Counted from the stretch's first letter, positions 1 through 12,916 are shown. The stretch: DNA of 64,000 bases from Diploscapter coronatus (GCA_964036155.1 OZ038423.1:54699249-54763248); one strand, 5' to 3'. Notes: generated from the sequence alone by a model not told the origin. A program made the numbers and translations.

Positions 1-110
1 TGCGGGGGGTGGTTGTGCCAAGCGAATTGTCGCTGCTGCACGGAATCTCCCCACGTCTGTATCCGTGTCCACTTCCCTAGAGACGATTCATTTGGTCCAG
101 AAAAAGATAA
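1..110. other. Possible exon cut by the left window edge
   Basis: This GC-richer stretch could be coding on either strand. On the minus strand, an acceptor-like TCTCTAG near 78-84 opens a frame reading EVDTDTDVGRFRAAATIRLA that runs off the window. On the plus strand a frame reading AGGGCAKRIVAAARNLPTSV enters from the left and stops near 128. I cannot choose between them or name a product. The rest of the interval up to 483 shows no convincing coding signal on either strand. Confidence 0.2.
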
Positions 111-483
111 CTAATTGCAATTTTCATTAAGTTGTCATCATAAGATTTTGTATTGCAAATGTTGAGGGCTTTCATCAAATAACTTCATGTTCGAGAAAGA
201 GAACGTAATTTATGCATTTCTGTGATGACATGATGATTTTTACACAGAAGCCTTCTATATAACCATTCAAATGGCATACCTTCTAGAAATAACGGCAGCA
301 GTGTTTATAGCCGAATCGACTGCGGGAATGCTTTCTGTGAGTCCTTCATTCACGACCAACTGACTCCCGTTCATTATGAAATGCATTACATCGCGAGATC
401 GGTGCAACTAAATCAGACGTTCGAAATGAACTAGATTTAGTAGGATGAATGAAGTTCACCGTCTACAAAAAAACGAGAAAGAT

Positions 484-1094
484 CTATTCTGGAAACACAA
501 GACTGTTTGAGCTTGCATTAAATTCTCGAGTCTTTGGTAAATGACTCGCTATTGAAATTAGCAATCGTGCCTGTGAAATAGCAGCCCTAACAGCGGAAGC
601 AGCAATCTCGGCCAGTGGGTCTGCAGCTTCCCCAGAGGAAGTCAGCCAGATTCGACCACAGTTCACTATCAGACTCGTCAATTTGCTCTCGATTCGTCTG
701 ATGTACTGAAGGGAAGAAATAAAAATGTTAGATCTCAGCTCGTTTTAAAATTTCGTTTCAAATGAAAACTAATTCATAAGTTGTTTTGGGGATAAGCCTC
801 TCGAGTTATTGTTATTGTTGTTGTATATTTCAGCAACAATAAATGTTTCCAATAAAAATCAACAAAACTTACATGTGAAGAGAATTGGTTGTTGTGAGAG
901 ACGAGTGCTGTGACGAGCAGAGGCATGGCATCATCCTCATCGCCGGTGGCCAATCTGCTGTAGACATGTTTGATTGCACCTGGGAGGGCTTGAGGACTGC
1001 CTAGAAGAATGGCTGGACAAAACTGTAGTTGCTGATCGGAGACACACAACAAGGGCACTCGGTCCGTGAACACTGACAGAGCAGAATCATCCAT
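484..1094 (-). CDS. Unrecognised 147-residue helical protein, two exons
   Basis: Exons are 873-1094 and 484-705, joined in phase 0 across a 167-nt GTAAGT...TTCAG intron, 444 nt in total. The protein starts MDDSALSVFTDRVPL and has an acidic turn GDEDDAMPLLVTALVSHNNQ. Its second half is alanine-rich and helical (GEAADPLAEIAASAVRAAIS) and it ends at TAG 484-486. There is no signal peptide, membrane segment or cysteine cluster. The start is preceded two bases upstream by an acceptor-like TATACAG, which fits trans-splicing or a 5' UTR intron. It lies about 660 bases downstream of def8 on the same strand. I do not recognise the family; the helical second half could be a small adaptor-like bundle, but that is a guess. 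A further exon to the left cannot be excluded. Confidence 0.6.
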
Positions 1095-1750
1095 AGCTGT
1101 ATAATATAGGGAGTTTTATTCGATAGCCATGCCAAATATGACCGGGAAAGAAGTGGGAGAGGAGGAACGACCTAATCAATATCAATAGACAAAGACATTG
1201 ATGCCATAACTCGACAGGCAGAGGGGAAGGGGAGAGAGACCAAGGAAAGTGATGGGAGAAGGAGGAAAGCAAATCAACAAGACATTTCCGATTTTCGATA
1301 ATTCACAATAATGCATTCTTCTTCTTCGATATAAAATGACAATTCACAAATAAATATGCAAAATCGCATCTGACAGAAATGGTAAATAAATTGGATCACA
1401 GGTTTTACATAGAATGTAAAGTAAAGGATGTTAAGGCAATGTAAAATTGTAGGTAGGTAGGTCATAGATATAAATTGGCCCGATAGGGTACTATTTCGAG
1501 GAACAAATGAGCAGGATCAAATCCTTGAAGAATAAAATAATTTGCTATGGAATATGAATCCTATTGATCGAAAATGAAGATTAAATTTTCAGGCTGTCAT
1601 ATTTGAACTTCTAACAGTAAGTGCTAAGTATAGGACATGATGATCACTTTAAGAAAACTATGGGAGTATAAATGAAAATCTTCAAAATGAATAACTTGAA
1701 CTGAATAAAATAGAAAAGATGCTACCTGCTCATGTAAAGGAATAAACTGA
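1095..1750. other. Spacer downstream of def8
   Basis: AT-rich spacer between the def8 stop and the start of the 147-residue gene, both on the minus strand. I see no coding exon, RNA gene or repeat. The short open frames here lack codon structure and splice signals. Confidence 0.5.
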
Positions 1751-3965
1751 TCAACTGTTCGAGTAGTTGCCGCGAATTTCATTGCTTCGACTGGAGGACT
1801 GCTGTTGCGGTTTTTCTGCAGGCGGGTCGAAAGGGTTCGACAAATTTGTCTTCAGCTCTAAACGTCGTTTTCGCCGTTCGCATCTGAAATAAAAATAAGG
1901 GTTTTTCTCTTTCGTTCATTCATGCCGACATTTTCAGTATTGTGTAAATTCAAAATCCACAAAAATATTTTTAAAAAACTACCTCGGACAATGCATACTA
2001 TGCTTTTCGAAGCATTTTGTGTGGAACGAGGCCAGGCAAATTGGGCATAGTGAGACGTCGTCAGAAAATGGAAATATTATCTGAAAAATAGGGATAAAAT
2101 AACCAAGAATTCCGAAAGTTAACCTCGTTGGATTTGTCCTGAGTCTCGCAGAGTTCGCAATAGAACCCATTGCCCTTGCAGATTTCGCATTCCTGGAAAA
2201 ATATTGAATGTTTGATTTCAAAAAGAAAATCGTAACCTTTTCAATGTGCTTTCGAAATACGGTATGAATTCCTTCCAAATCGCGGATCAAAGTGCCATCG
2301 CATAGAAGTCGAAGCTGAAAGGTAAAGAAATTAAGAAACAATATTGAAAATTAGGGAAAACCAACATAACAACTCAAATGAAACAATACAGGGAATACTA
2401 TTAAAAATATCCTGTAATTTTATTTTTCAGTGCTTTTCAGCGTTATTTCTCATCTGACATCTTGTAGTTTTCGTGTTGCTAAAACAAACCTCCTTGATGG
2501 AATACAAATCAGCTCCTTCGACGAAATGTTGATGCTGATTGAGATACTGCAGAATGCGCAGTTTTCTTGCGTTGCGACAACTCACGAAATAGCACTTCAT
2601 GTACAAGAAATTGCGACGGAACTTCTGCACTCTCTTGAAATCCTGAATTTACAAAGGTGAAGAAAATGCATCTGATAAGTTAAAAAAGCTATCTCTTCAA
2701 TATTATTTTCATCGGGCCGAAATTGAAAAAGATATAAAAAAAAAAACAACTTTGAATTAAAATCTCTTACCGAATGACATTTGATGAGAATGGGACTGGC
2801 TCTGCTCATGTCGATGAGGGGTCTGTTCTCGATGAGACTGAGAAGTCGCTTCGCAGATCGACAAACAGCCCTCCTCGAGCCATCCAGGCTGTGGACGAGT
2901 GTGGCAGGCAAGGGAAGCGAGTCATTCCAGTGACAGTTCTTGCAGTACAACTGACCTGTGTAACTGCACAGACGAGGCTCTGATGAGGAACCTGAAAGAA
3001 GATTGTGTGCGCAACATATAAACTTGATATGGTAAAAATGTATGCTAAACTCTAAATTAGACTAGCGAGTACATACCGTAACCAACATCTGAATAGCATT
3101 CGGCGCATTTGAAATCCTGGTCGAGAAGCGTCGATTCGGTGGGGAAATTAGTGACCAATTCGAAATCGGGCTTGGAAACGACCACACCAGGGCAGATTTG
3201 AGACACTGACTGACAACACTTGTCGTGGGCGCGGAAACCGCAAACTGGAAATAATTCAGATTACTGCGAAGTAGAAGGAAAAGAGAATTTAGCTACTCTT
3301 CCTAATCGTTTATAAAAGCATAAAATAAGTGAAAGTGTACCTTCACATCGTCTCCAGCTCTGGACGAGTCTCCAAATGGTGTGCATGCAGACCTCGCAGT
3401 ACGGATTGTGTCTGCCTCTGCTTCTTTGCAATGCGAATTCGTGTCCTTTCTCGATCACAACAACTTTGCCCGTTTCGGTGCATTCCTCAAATTGAAAGAA
3501 ATAACACCACTTTCTCAACTAATAATTCGGTATTTGAAACTCAATAATAATATCTAAAGCTTTCGACTGTTTGGTCTAAATTTACCTCGATTTTCTGTTT
3601 CTCTAGCTGCAGAGCCACTAGTTTGTCGACGTACTGCCTCTTGATGTCTTCATCGAGTGATTCTGAAAGGAGTAAACTTGTTAAAAGAGCGAAGGATAAA
3701 AGTCACCTGATTTTAGCTGGTCTCTGATGTATTGAATTGCTGCGTTGACCATGTCTAATCTGCAAGAATTCTAGATTTCTTTCAAGTTTTAAAAATGAAC
3801 CACTGACCGATTAGCGTCCTGATTTTTGGTGTCGATTCTGAGCTGCTCGAAAACGCGTTCTAGTTCCTCATCCACGATCGACCTCTTCTCTATCGGCTCA
3901 ATCGAGTTGTCTGCATTCGAGGAGTCAAAATCGCTCACTGAGGACTTGGCTGATTCTATTGGCAT
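1751..3965 (-). CDS. def8: DEF8 homologue (C1 domain plus Rubicon-homology zinc fingers)
   Basis: Eleven exons, in transcript order: 3808-3965, 3707-3759, 3586-3662, 3341-3485, 3077-3244, 2771-2991, 2490-2642, 2237-2314, 2124-2192, 1983-2080, 1751-1883; about 450 residues, close to human DEF8. A C1-type finger starts at His111 (HEFALQRSR...CEVC, then RRCEVCGFRAHDKCC). It is followed by the DEF8/PLEKHM/Rubicon module: FKCAECYSDVGYG, CSYTGQLYCKNCHWND, then CEICKGNGFYCELC and a final CPICLASFHTKCF...HCPRCERRKR cluster. Family members bind Rab7-type GTPases and act in endolysosomal positioning, autophagy and bone-cell lysosome function; that role is inferred from homology. The start is taken at ATG 3963-3965. 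An acceptor-like TTTTAG lies about 40 bases upstream with no in-frame stop between, so an upstream coding exon is possible. The first 95 residues are acidic and not conserved to my eye. Confidence 0.88.
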
Positions 3966-4987
3966 TTTTAGCGTATTCACAAGAAATTCATAGGGCAAAT
4001 CTAAAATAAAAAATTGCTAATCAAGATTTTGAAAGTCACTCTTGAAATATAGAATTAGGGTTCTGGACTTCAAAATGAAATTCCAAACATCCCTGTAAGC
4101 AACCAATCAATATATAGGCAGAGGAAATGATGCACTTCATGCAGATATCTATTGAAAGTGACCTCCAACTTTATCTTTCAGCAAAAAATCGACTCCAGCA
4201 AAATTTAATGATTTATTTAGCAGTGTGTTGTGATTTGTATTACGATCAACGAATACAGACACTCCTTAGGGGACTGAGACTGTAGAGACTACACCTCAAA
4301 TATTCATACAGCTAGGGGTGTGGAAATGGAAATTGGATTATACTTGAGTAGGCAAATTGATAGAAGCGAAAAGACTATTGGTAAATTCTAGAACGAGGAA
4401 GGGCCCTGAAGAATTATAAAGAAGCAGAGATAAAAGAAAGATGGGGGTGTTACAGAAGAAGGGTCAGAAATACACTTTATTGCTGCTCAATTGAATATGA
4501 TTGAAGAACGAGAGTACTGCAATTGAACAATTCAACAGCAATGGCATAAATCACGGGATCAAGTGATTCAAATTATAACATGTTGGCAAAGGGGTTCTTG
4601 AAAATCCACTAGTATCACCAAATATAAAGCTGACTTAAGAGCATTGTGATGAAAAGTGAATTTTCAAGAAGAAATTCTGATAAAACAATAAATTGAGGTT
4701 GGGTTGAACTCGCTACACACAAATTTAGCTAATCATCTGGACGAAAATATTTGACACTTGGAAATCTAGATAATTCAAGTACAATTTCGAAATTTTAAGA
4801 CTAAAACTAAAATAAAAATTACATACGAGAGAATGATTTTAGCGATTGACAATTACTTATTCATAAAGTTCAATTTAAAAAGAGAATGAATGAATAAAAA
4901 GAAAAGAATACCTCGTTTCAGTAAATTATAATAGGAAAATGTGGTGATGTGGTGTGTGTGGAATGGAGAGAAGGAGGGTGGTCGGAC
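3966..4987. other. Spacer between hmg-1.2 and def8
   Basis: About 1 kb of AT-rich DNA between the hmg-1.2 stop and the def8 start, both transcribed leftward. It must hold the hmg-1.2 3' UTR and the def8 promoter. I see no coding exon or repeat in it. Confidence 0.5.
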
Positions 4988-7629
4988 TCACTGGAGCCAT
5001 TGCTGGGCGGACTTGTTCTCGATCAGACCGTGCTGAATCTCTTCCACCTTAAACACACATACTCTCCTTCATCACTTTGACGCCAATTGAGAAATGACGA
5101 GATGGCGTGACTACGTGAACCATCTCTTCCTCATAGTGTTTCTCTTTAATTTCACACCTACTCCCCTATCACTAACTATATTGTTTCGGTCAAATTAAGT
5201 GAAAGGTCGTGTGCCGAAAAATAGCGAGAAAAGGCGAGAGAGGCGAGGAAATTGCGCATCATTCTTTCTACTGTCTCCCGTTGACTCTTCTTTCTCTGCA
5301 CTCTAGTCCCTCTCTTTGCGCATAGCCGTGACGCGCAATATGCGCGCATTTCTCGCAAAGCGCTCTTTAACACACGAACTGTCACTTCATTTGACCGATA
5401 CAATAGCATACGTCCTCACGACATTTCGTCATTTCAAAATTGCCTTTTCTGGCGATCTTATTTTGAAGAGATCACCATTTCATAGTGAAATTGATAGGAA
5501 ATCTCTCCAAAGAGAGATCTTCGTCGCAAATAAGGGATAGTATTACTTGTGTTTAATGTTTTAAAATGATTATTAAAATTCGGTATTATTTCCATATCAA
5601 ACTGTTTGAAGAAATGGACCTCTATTTGTAAGCGCATAGTTGAATTAAGATCACTTTTTCAGTTGGTTCTTTCAAATCTAAAAGATGCTCCATTTGTGAA
5701 ATGCACTGTCCTGTTCCTAACAGCAGACAATTCTTTTAGTCTATTTTCTGAGCTATTTTAGATGGAAAGGAGAAATATAATGGAAAAGTGGAGTGAGAGG
5801 ATTTTCTGCCGTCAGGGAACAGGACGCAGTGGAAATGTAAGTCATGAAAGCCTTTGTAATTATGAAATCTCCAAGATTCAACCTTCGAAAAGATAGAGCA
5901 CTTTTAGTTATGCGTTGTAAAATGAATCTTTCTGCATTGTTGCAAACTCATTTCCATTTCTATACACTGACTATCGTCCCTATTCTGAAATACCAATTTT
6001 CAATGTTTAAAACTCACATGAACAACATGCATTCCATTGCCATCATCGTCCTGCAACTCGCCCATGCCGCCCATGGGGTGGATCTTCATGACGGCACTCT
6101 TGTAGTCCCTCATCTCCTCTGCATATCGCTCCTTGTCCGCGTTCGCCTTCTTCTCGTACACTTCCTTCTCCTCGTTCGACATGATTCGCCACAATCGACC
6201 CAGCTCTTGGGCAATCTACAATTCATGGTCCCAATTCATCGAAAATAAGTATTCACTGCCAGACAAGCCTTAACCTTTGAAAATCGCCCTGTGCTTATTA
6301 TGCAACACCACAGTCCATGTCTAAATTTTCCTCAAAAATGAAAGTATTAAAAGAGATATAAATAGAGCTTAGGCTCTTGCTTTCATTACGCGGCTTTATT
6401 TCTTCAGAATCTTATATAAACACATGGTAAAAATTGAATCATAAGTGTTGCACGTATACCATAGCAATCCTGTACACGCAGAGAAAATAATCCGTTCAAT
6501 ACCGATCTCTTCCGTGCTATATTCATTCCCCTATTTCTTCCCCTAAAGGATAAGGCTTGTCAAGCTGAATGTCAGAGAATCTGAATCTCCCCCTTGCCTG
6601 TCCCCTCCCACGAACCTGACCAACTTTCCAATCCGGGTGCTGAGCCTGCACTTCGGGGCGCTTTTCCTGAGAGAAGAAGAAGAATGCAGACCTGAAATTC
6701 GATGAGTAAGCAGCTGGATCGATTAGGGAAATATATCAATTCGAAGAGTTGGCTGACTTATTTTAAAATACGCCACCAACAAAGAGGCAGGTAGATGCAT
6801 AAGTGTAACCCCGAAAATGCCGCAAAGTTTTATGTCTATGCCTCCCCTCTGGCCTATTCTGCAAAAGCCGACGAATGTAAGGAAGTATTTCTAGCGTTGT
6901 CAATCTCTGCATATAACGTTTCTCAATGTTGCTACATTTTCAAATAGTAAATGAGTATGAGTTGAGTGAACTTACAGGGCGCGTTTGGGTGCATTCGGAT
7001 CCTTTTTGGCCCTCTTCCTCTTTCGCATTGCGTCCTCCCCGCCATAGGCAGCCACCTGAATGTCTAGATTTGTTGCAGTTCAGCAATGAAACACCGTACC
7101 TCAGCCTGATACCTCTCAGCGTCCTTCTGTGCCAACTCATAGAATCTCCTCTTCTCGTCGTCATTCATCGTCTGAAACATACGGAATTGTTGAACGAAGT
7201 AAAGAGCTACGAATTTTTAAAAGTCGATAGAATTGAAGTTCAAAATGATCAATACGCAACATATGACCTCCATAAGCCTAACTTGTTTGTTTATCTAATT
7301 TCTTTCCTCGAGGAAAAATCAAGACTTCAAAAGACTGAATCTTACCTTCCACTTCTCGGAGCACTTCTTGGAGATTTCAGTGACCTGGACATTCTCGTTG
7401 GGGTACTTTTTCTTGTGCTCTTCATAGCACATCTGCAATTCCCATCTACTTTCCCGTGACAACAGAATCGACTTGCCTTGACGAAGAATCCATAAGGAGA
7501 GGTTTTTCCGCGAACCGGTGGCTTTCCCATGTCTCTGACGGTCAGTGCAGAATAGGACATGCCTCCTGTGCCTGCGCCTGCTGCACCTCCGCCGCTTGAT
7601 ACGCCGCTTCCGCTGAACGAATCCACGAT
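4988..7629 (-). CDS. hmg-1.2: HMGB-type protein with two HMG boxes (5' end uncertain)
   Basis: Exons 7477-7629, 7346-7432, 7100-7171, 6976-7055, 6616-6691, 6018-6215 and 4988-5047, all frame-consistent. Box A reads KTSPYGFFVK then MCYEEHKKKYPNENVQVTEI, SKKCSEKWK, DDEKRRFYELAQKDAERYQ. A basic linker RKRKRAKKDPNAPKRALSAF leads into box B (EKRPEVQAQHPDWKVGQIAQ, ELGRLWRIMSNEEKEVYEKK). A short acidic stretch and a last exon ending SAQQWLQ follow. HMGB proteins bend DNA non-specifically in chromatin. The first exon listed begins at an acceptor in phase 0, so an upstream exon with the true ATG is likely. The fallback start is ATG 7558-7560, giving 218 residues that still contain both boxes. The intron after 7477 has a GC donor (AAG|GCAAGT). 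The last intron carries an inverted-repeat element (5179-5405). Confidence 0.88.
5179..5405. mobile_element. Inverted-repeat MITE, family 1, copy A (hmg-1.2 intron)
   Basis: The ends are imperfect inverted repeats of about 35 bp. The left begins TATTGTTTCGGTCAAATTAA and the right end reversed reads TATTGTATCGGTCAAATGAA, both running on to a CGTGTG core. The interior is GC-richer than its surroundings, and TA sits at both edges as in Tc1/mariner-like insertions. A near-identical copy in reverse orientation lies in a cul-1 intron at 22956-23171. No coding capacity. Confidence 0.8.
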
Positions 7630-8826
7630 CTGCAAACAGTAGGAGCGTTTAGAGGCATAAAGGCTATTTTCAGAGACAATTTGTAAAGTCGTCTATTCCT
7701 GAAACTATTCCCCCCGAAAATTCGGTGAAAGATACTAACTCGAGAAAAAGAAGTTCAAATATTCGCGGCCAAATTCAGCAGCGGATAATCGTATTTCATG
7801 AAGGACGATGTAAAGAGGGTGGTAAAAGAGGATATCCGAAATCGCCATTTCAGGGATTTTGGAAGATTTCCACATTCTGAGGAACGCAAAAAAAAATCTC
7901 ATGAATACGGTGGAAAACTGAAGTAAAATTCAAAGGATTAAGCCGACTTTGGCAGACAGCCAAATGGGAAAATGGCATTTTGAGCATGGAACATTCGAGA
8001 ATTCAGCCAAAAAAGTGACAGGCGGAAGGGGGAGAGAGTGGACATGACCGGTATGTGCTTGAATGGCAAGAACATTGCACACTGATTACATGATACAGGG
8101 TTTGGATAAACGCACAAAGGCAGCAGATGAGGAAAGAGCTAGTGAATTGTGGAGGGACAGAGGAATGGAACGAAGCGAGTGGGTTGATGGAGAAAAGATG
8201 ACAGACAGGGCGAGAAAGCAGGGCCGGGGAGGAGGGGACAAAGAAGTAGGGAGACAGAGAGAAGAGCGTCACTGCAGAGACAACAGAGGCAGGCGGGAAG
8301 AGATAATCGATTCGAAGAGGGCAAAAGAAACGAGAGGAAACTACGATAGGAGGAGAGGAGAAGGCTGTGATATAAAGAAAGGGAGGCAAAAAGTGCCAGA
8401 GGGGCTCGACTCAATCACAGCCATCGAGATATTAGTCCATTCATATCCATAACATCCAATTCATCAAAAAATGCTCTTTTTATCAAATTTCGAAAGAAAT
8501 CAGCGGGAAAAACGCGAAAGTTTCCCTGCCATTGCATTTTGGCGAGTGCCGACCGACAATTTCCGCAGAATTTTTGAAAATGACCGAAAATCCGAGCTGA
8601 TTTTCGTTTTCCGCTCACAACCACTTTGCCCATTCTTTGATTGCTATCATTCTTATTTTCCATTTTCTCTAATTTCCCGTTCCCAGATCGTAAAAACGCC
8701 GTGTTTTGCAGGTGTATGATTTGTTTGCTGCCTGCAAAAATGACTATCTCAATTCGTGCTCAGCTCTACGTCCACTTCCACCCATAATCTACATTTCCAA
8801 TCGATTCGGTCTGAGTCAGTCAAGCG
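7630..8826. promoter_or_regulatory. Divergent spacer between hmg-1.2 and the MAGUK gene
   Basis: The two genes are transcribed away from this interval, so it should contain both promoters and probably the missing hmg-1.2 first exon. The plus strand is markedly purine-rich (GAGA/GGAG runs) from about 8130 to 8400. The open frames there on both strands look like composition artefacts. I could not identify a convincing first exon or a defined promoter element. Confidence 0.4.
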
Positions 8827-11800
8827 ATGAAGCCCTCTCCTTCAGGGATTCTGACTGCGTTCGAGCACATTCTCGAGAGCATCGAGCAGGAACATCGACC
8901 ACAGTCAAACGGTTGGTGTCTTTCTCTCTGTAAATTTGCAGAATTTATTAATTCATTAATGTAAGTCATCCAAAGAATCCGATGAAGGAACTTGTTCAAA
9001 ATGAAGGGAGTTTCGTCTTGGAGATTTTTTACAAAAATTCTTTCAAACAAAGCGGATGTAGTACCCGGAAGGTTTTCTAAATTTCTTTTACGACAAATTC
9101 TGAAGTCTTACAAAAAAGCTCAATTTGAACATTTTCATAAAGAAGAGGATGATAAGGTAGCAACGTTTCTGTGGAATTTCAAATTGAAACGAACGGTATT
9201 TTCTCAGTGACAATAAAGCTTTATTTAGGCGTGATCAAGAAGACTCTAAGCGAGTCACAAGTGCAGTCGGTGCTGAACATTCAACGAGTGTTTGATGAAG
9301 AGGAATGCAAGGCTGAACCTGGGTAGATTCATTTCGATTCATACATGACCCTTTTTGTATTCTCTAGATCCTCAGAGACATTGGCTCTATCAGAGAGATT
9401 CATCGAGGATCTTAATTCTGTACAAGTTAGGTCTACAGCTCTGCAGCAGCTGGTCACTCTTCTTGGCCGATCTCATATCAGAGTAAGACAATTTGACTTT
9501 TTCCTAATGAAATTGAACTTCTGACGTTTGCACTATCGAAATTTAAACCCTCATTCTGCAGAGAAATGTTCAAATTTTGAATTAAAACATCTCAAAAAGA
9601 TTTTTAGAATGTTTTCAAACCCATTTTCCAGGGCCTTCTGCTGGCTGTCGAAAACATATCAGCAGGTCGATTCGAGCAGCAATTGCCCTCAGTGCCGTAT
9701 GAAGTCGACGAGGACGACGGCCTGGCCCTGAAGATTGTGCGGATTGTGAAGACGGAGAGGGACGAGCAGCTGGGGGCGACGATTCGAGTGGAGGAGGGGA
9801 AGGTGAAGATTGCGAGGGTCATGGCTGGAGGACCGGCTGAGAGATGCGGCTGCATTGAACCTGGAGACAGATTGTTGCAGGTGGGAGAATCATCGAATTG
9901 TCGAATTATTCTGTTCTTTAGATAAACGGTGTATCAGTAACAGGCCTCCCTAATGACCGTATTGTGTCTCTGTTGAATGAAGCAGAGAATGGAGTGATCA
10001 CGCTGCATCTCTCACCCAGCATGTCTGATCTCAATTCGATTTCCAAGGACAGCGTCACGCATATTCGAGCGACGGTATGTTCAAATATTATTTCGCATAA
10101 ACTTATTTTTAAAAGCTTTCCTTCTATATTTGACCTTTTCTAAAATATTCCTTTCAAGATTTTTAGCTATTCATGCTTCAACTTTTGATTTTTTCTCAAT
10201 ACATTGAAAAAACACGAATTTCACTTATTTTAGTTTGACTACAATGCCTCCCAAGACCTACGACATCCATGCCCCGAAGCAGCCCTGTCATTCAACAAGG
10301 GGGATATTCTGCAGCTGACTGTCGCCAGCGACATCTACTGGTGGCAGGCAAAGCTGCTCGGCAAGGGGGCTTTTGCACATGAATCCACCAAGAGTAAGAA
10401 TAATGAAAAATGAACGAACGAAAATGAAGAAATTTGAGGAGCAATGAAATCGGGGCTGATCCCTTCTGAACGAATGCAGTCGAGTCAGCTGAGTGGGGCA
10501 GGGTCGAACGAACGTGGAGGAATTCATAGAGGCACATCTAAGAATAGCAATGGATTTCAGGTACGAAAAATAAGTTATTTCTATAAAAGTGACACCAACT
10601 TTTGAAAACCAAAGGAGGTATTTGAAAATTTAGTGATATCGCAACTTGGCGATAAAGTATGCGGGCCAGATGAGGGCAGAAAAACGTTTTTTCACTCCTG
10701 TATATCATCATTTCGAGCTATGAGATTACCAAATTACTGTCGAAGTTGTGTTTTCTCCACTAAAGCTATTGTAGACAAATAAAAGTCTTTAAAAACTAAA
10801 AGGAGTATTTTGCATAAATTTGACAGCTTAACTCCAGGAACTGGACAGTTATGAACATGTCTGCAAGATGGCACCTAGACCAGGACTGGTTAGGCCGATA
10901 GTCTTGATTGGGCCACCTGGTGTCGGGAGAAACGAACTAAAACGACGTCTAATGATGCTGTTCCCCGAAAGGTTCTCCACTACAATACCTCACACTAGCA
11001 GAGCTCCGAGGTATTAAGTCAATCTAAATTTGAAGGAGAAAAATATTCATATTAGACCGGGAGAAGTGAATGGGTTGGATTATCATTTTGTATCGAGACA
11101 GCAAATGGAGCTAATGATTGAGAGGAAGGAGATGTTGGAATTCGGAGAGTATCGAGGTAAATCCACTTTCCATGTTCTTTCTCATTGTTTTTATCTAGGC
11201 AATTTATACGGTACTTGCCTCTCTTCTGTTCGAGCCTGTCGTGAAATGGGCACCCCTCTATTGTGTCCTCACCCCCTAGCCCTTGTTCATTTACGGACTC
11301 CAGAATTTGCCCCCTTCATCGTCTTCGTCGAACCTCCCGATGCAGTTTCATTCAAGGTAACAATTCAAGGTTTTATCATTTTCATTGTTATTGTTCAGGA
11401 AACTCGTTCAGCCTCAGTCCGAGGCGTGAAAACAGCGCCTTCTTTCACAAATTCACAGATTCAGCAGGTAAGAATTTCTTTAAAAACGATTTCATACACT
11501 TCGAACGAGTTTTTTTTAAATAAAATTTCTCTATCTTCATATCTAAATCAGGGAAGAACGTTATGAGTTTCTCTATGAACCGTCTATGATTTCTTTTTTA
11601 ATTCGTCTGATCTTTCCTTTCGAAAACTTCCTATAGATGCGGATGAGTTTTTACCTATTCCACAAAAGTACTCTTAAAATAGACCGTCGGACGATTTTAG
11701 AATAACGATTCCCAACAAAACTCATAGCACTAGTAGTCTTTAAACTAAACGTTTGATAGATCTTTCTGACAAGACAGTTTTTATTATTAGGGCTGAAAAT

Positions 11801-12133
11801 CAAAAGGAAAGTTAATGAATAACATCAAATTTGTGATATGAGAATAAGTACCAATTTTGGGCGTTTGTCTTGTCTTGAAAAGTAATATCATTCATGAAAA
11901 TAAAAATATTCTCCCCAAAAACTACTTTTTCAATATTTCAACATATTCCTGACTTTCAGATAATAGAAACGGGAGCCCAACTTCGTTCGGTCTATGCTCC
12001 TCTATTCGACGCGATTGTTGTCAATCGAACTCTGGACGAGTCTCTGTCCGAGTTGATTCAGCTCTTCCACAAATTCGACACTCAGCCGACCTGGGTGCCT
12101 CTTTGCTGGGCCACCAGATGGGACGGACACTAG
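8827..12133 (+). CDS. MAGUK scaffold, PALS1/MPP5-like (L27-PDZ-SH3-GK)
   Basis: Twelve exons: 8827-8911, 9229-9322, 9368-9482, 9632-9880, 9922-10074, 10234-10393, 10439-10560, 10838-11010, 11056-11156, 11199-11356, 11399-11467, 11960-12133; 1653 nt, 550 residues. Residues 1-98 form L27-like helices (GILTAFEHILESIEQEH). The PDZ is at about 125-215 (EQLGATIRVEEGKVKIARVM, PGDRLLQINGV). The SH3 starts near 233 (FDYNASQDLRHPCPEAALSF, KSGLIPS). The guanylate-kinase-like domain starts near 345 (IVLIGPPGVGRNEL, HTSRAPRPGEVNGLDYHFV) and runs almost to the WVPLCWAT tail. 'LGATIR' in the PDZ and the SH3 sequence favour the PALS1/Stardust branch, which organises epithelial polarity complexes at the membrane. 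The start is the first ATG that opens the L27-like frame; an upstream exon is possible. Introns of 42-46 nt interrupt the SH3 and GK regions. Confidence 0.9.
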
Positions 12134-12916
12134 TTGGTTCGGAAACACGAAAACCATAATATTTGCCCATCGGAAAGCCTGCAGAATATTCCATCTGCTC
12201 TTACATTCCCCTGTGATCATCTTTCTAAACCCATCGACACGTTTTTATCGAAGGTTTTGAAAAGGTAGTGACGAAATGATCGCGTCTGAAACAGGAAGAT
12301 ACAGAATTGTCAGTTCCTGTTCTTCACTTTATCTAGAGTCGTCGTCATCCATTTATTATCGAATTAACACATTTCGTCGCTATCTTTCATAATTTTAGGC
12401 ACTAAATTAAACAATTCATATTTAACGCAAACTCATGCAATTCGAAATTATCAACGAGCTTTATTCATACTATATTGGATGACTTGAATATTCTCCTGGT
12501 TTCAACAATTTCCTCACAAATAGCGTGCTGCTTTCTATGGCTTTGTCAATTGCTCACAAAAATTTTCATGACGGTGCTAATTCATCGAAGATTTAATGCT
12601 TTACCTGGCGCTATATATATTATGCTAAATCAGCCTTAAACTAATGTTATTTTATTCAGACATCTGGTCAAGATTTTCAAAAATAAACTTTAAAAATGAC
12701 AAATGCTACAAGATAGAGGGTTGAAAGCTTCATTTTATATTGCACAATAGCATGGCTATATCGTTATTGAGTTGTCTGCATGGAAGTCAAGTGACTTATC
12801 ATTTTTGAGCAAATTACTGAGAAGGAATTGATCTTCGATTCAATTGATTCCTGTACTCTGCTTCCTATTTTGCTTACAATTGTTCGGATCTTCATTGCTT
12901 TGTTCAGTCATTAATT
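12134..12916. other. Spacer between the MAGUK and lipase genes
   Basis: AT-rich spacer between two plus-strand genes, holding the MAGUK 3' UTR and the lipase promoter. No coding exon, RNA gene or obvious repeat seen. Confidence 0.5.

Noticed and set aside
6926..7459. 177-codon plus-strand frame
   Set aside because: Antisense to several hmg-1.2 exons and introns; the minus-strand exons give an unmistakable HMG box.
8003..8452. Overlapping 90-130-codon frames on both strands
   Set aside because: They arise from a purine-rich/pyrimidine-rich tract with Arg/Glu or Ser/Leu bias and resemble no protein.
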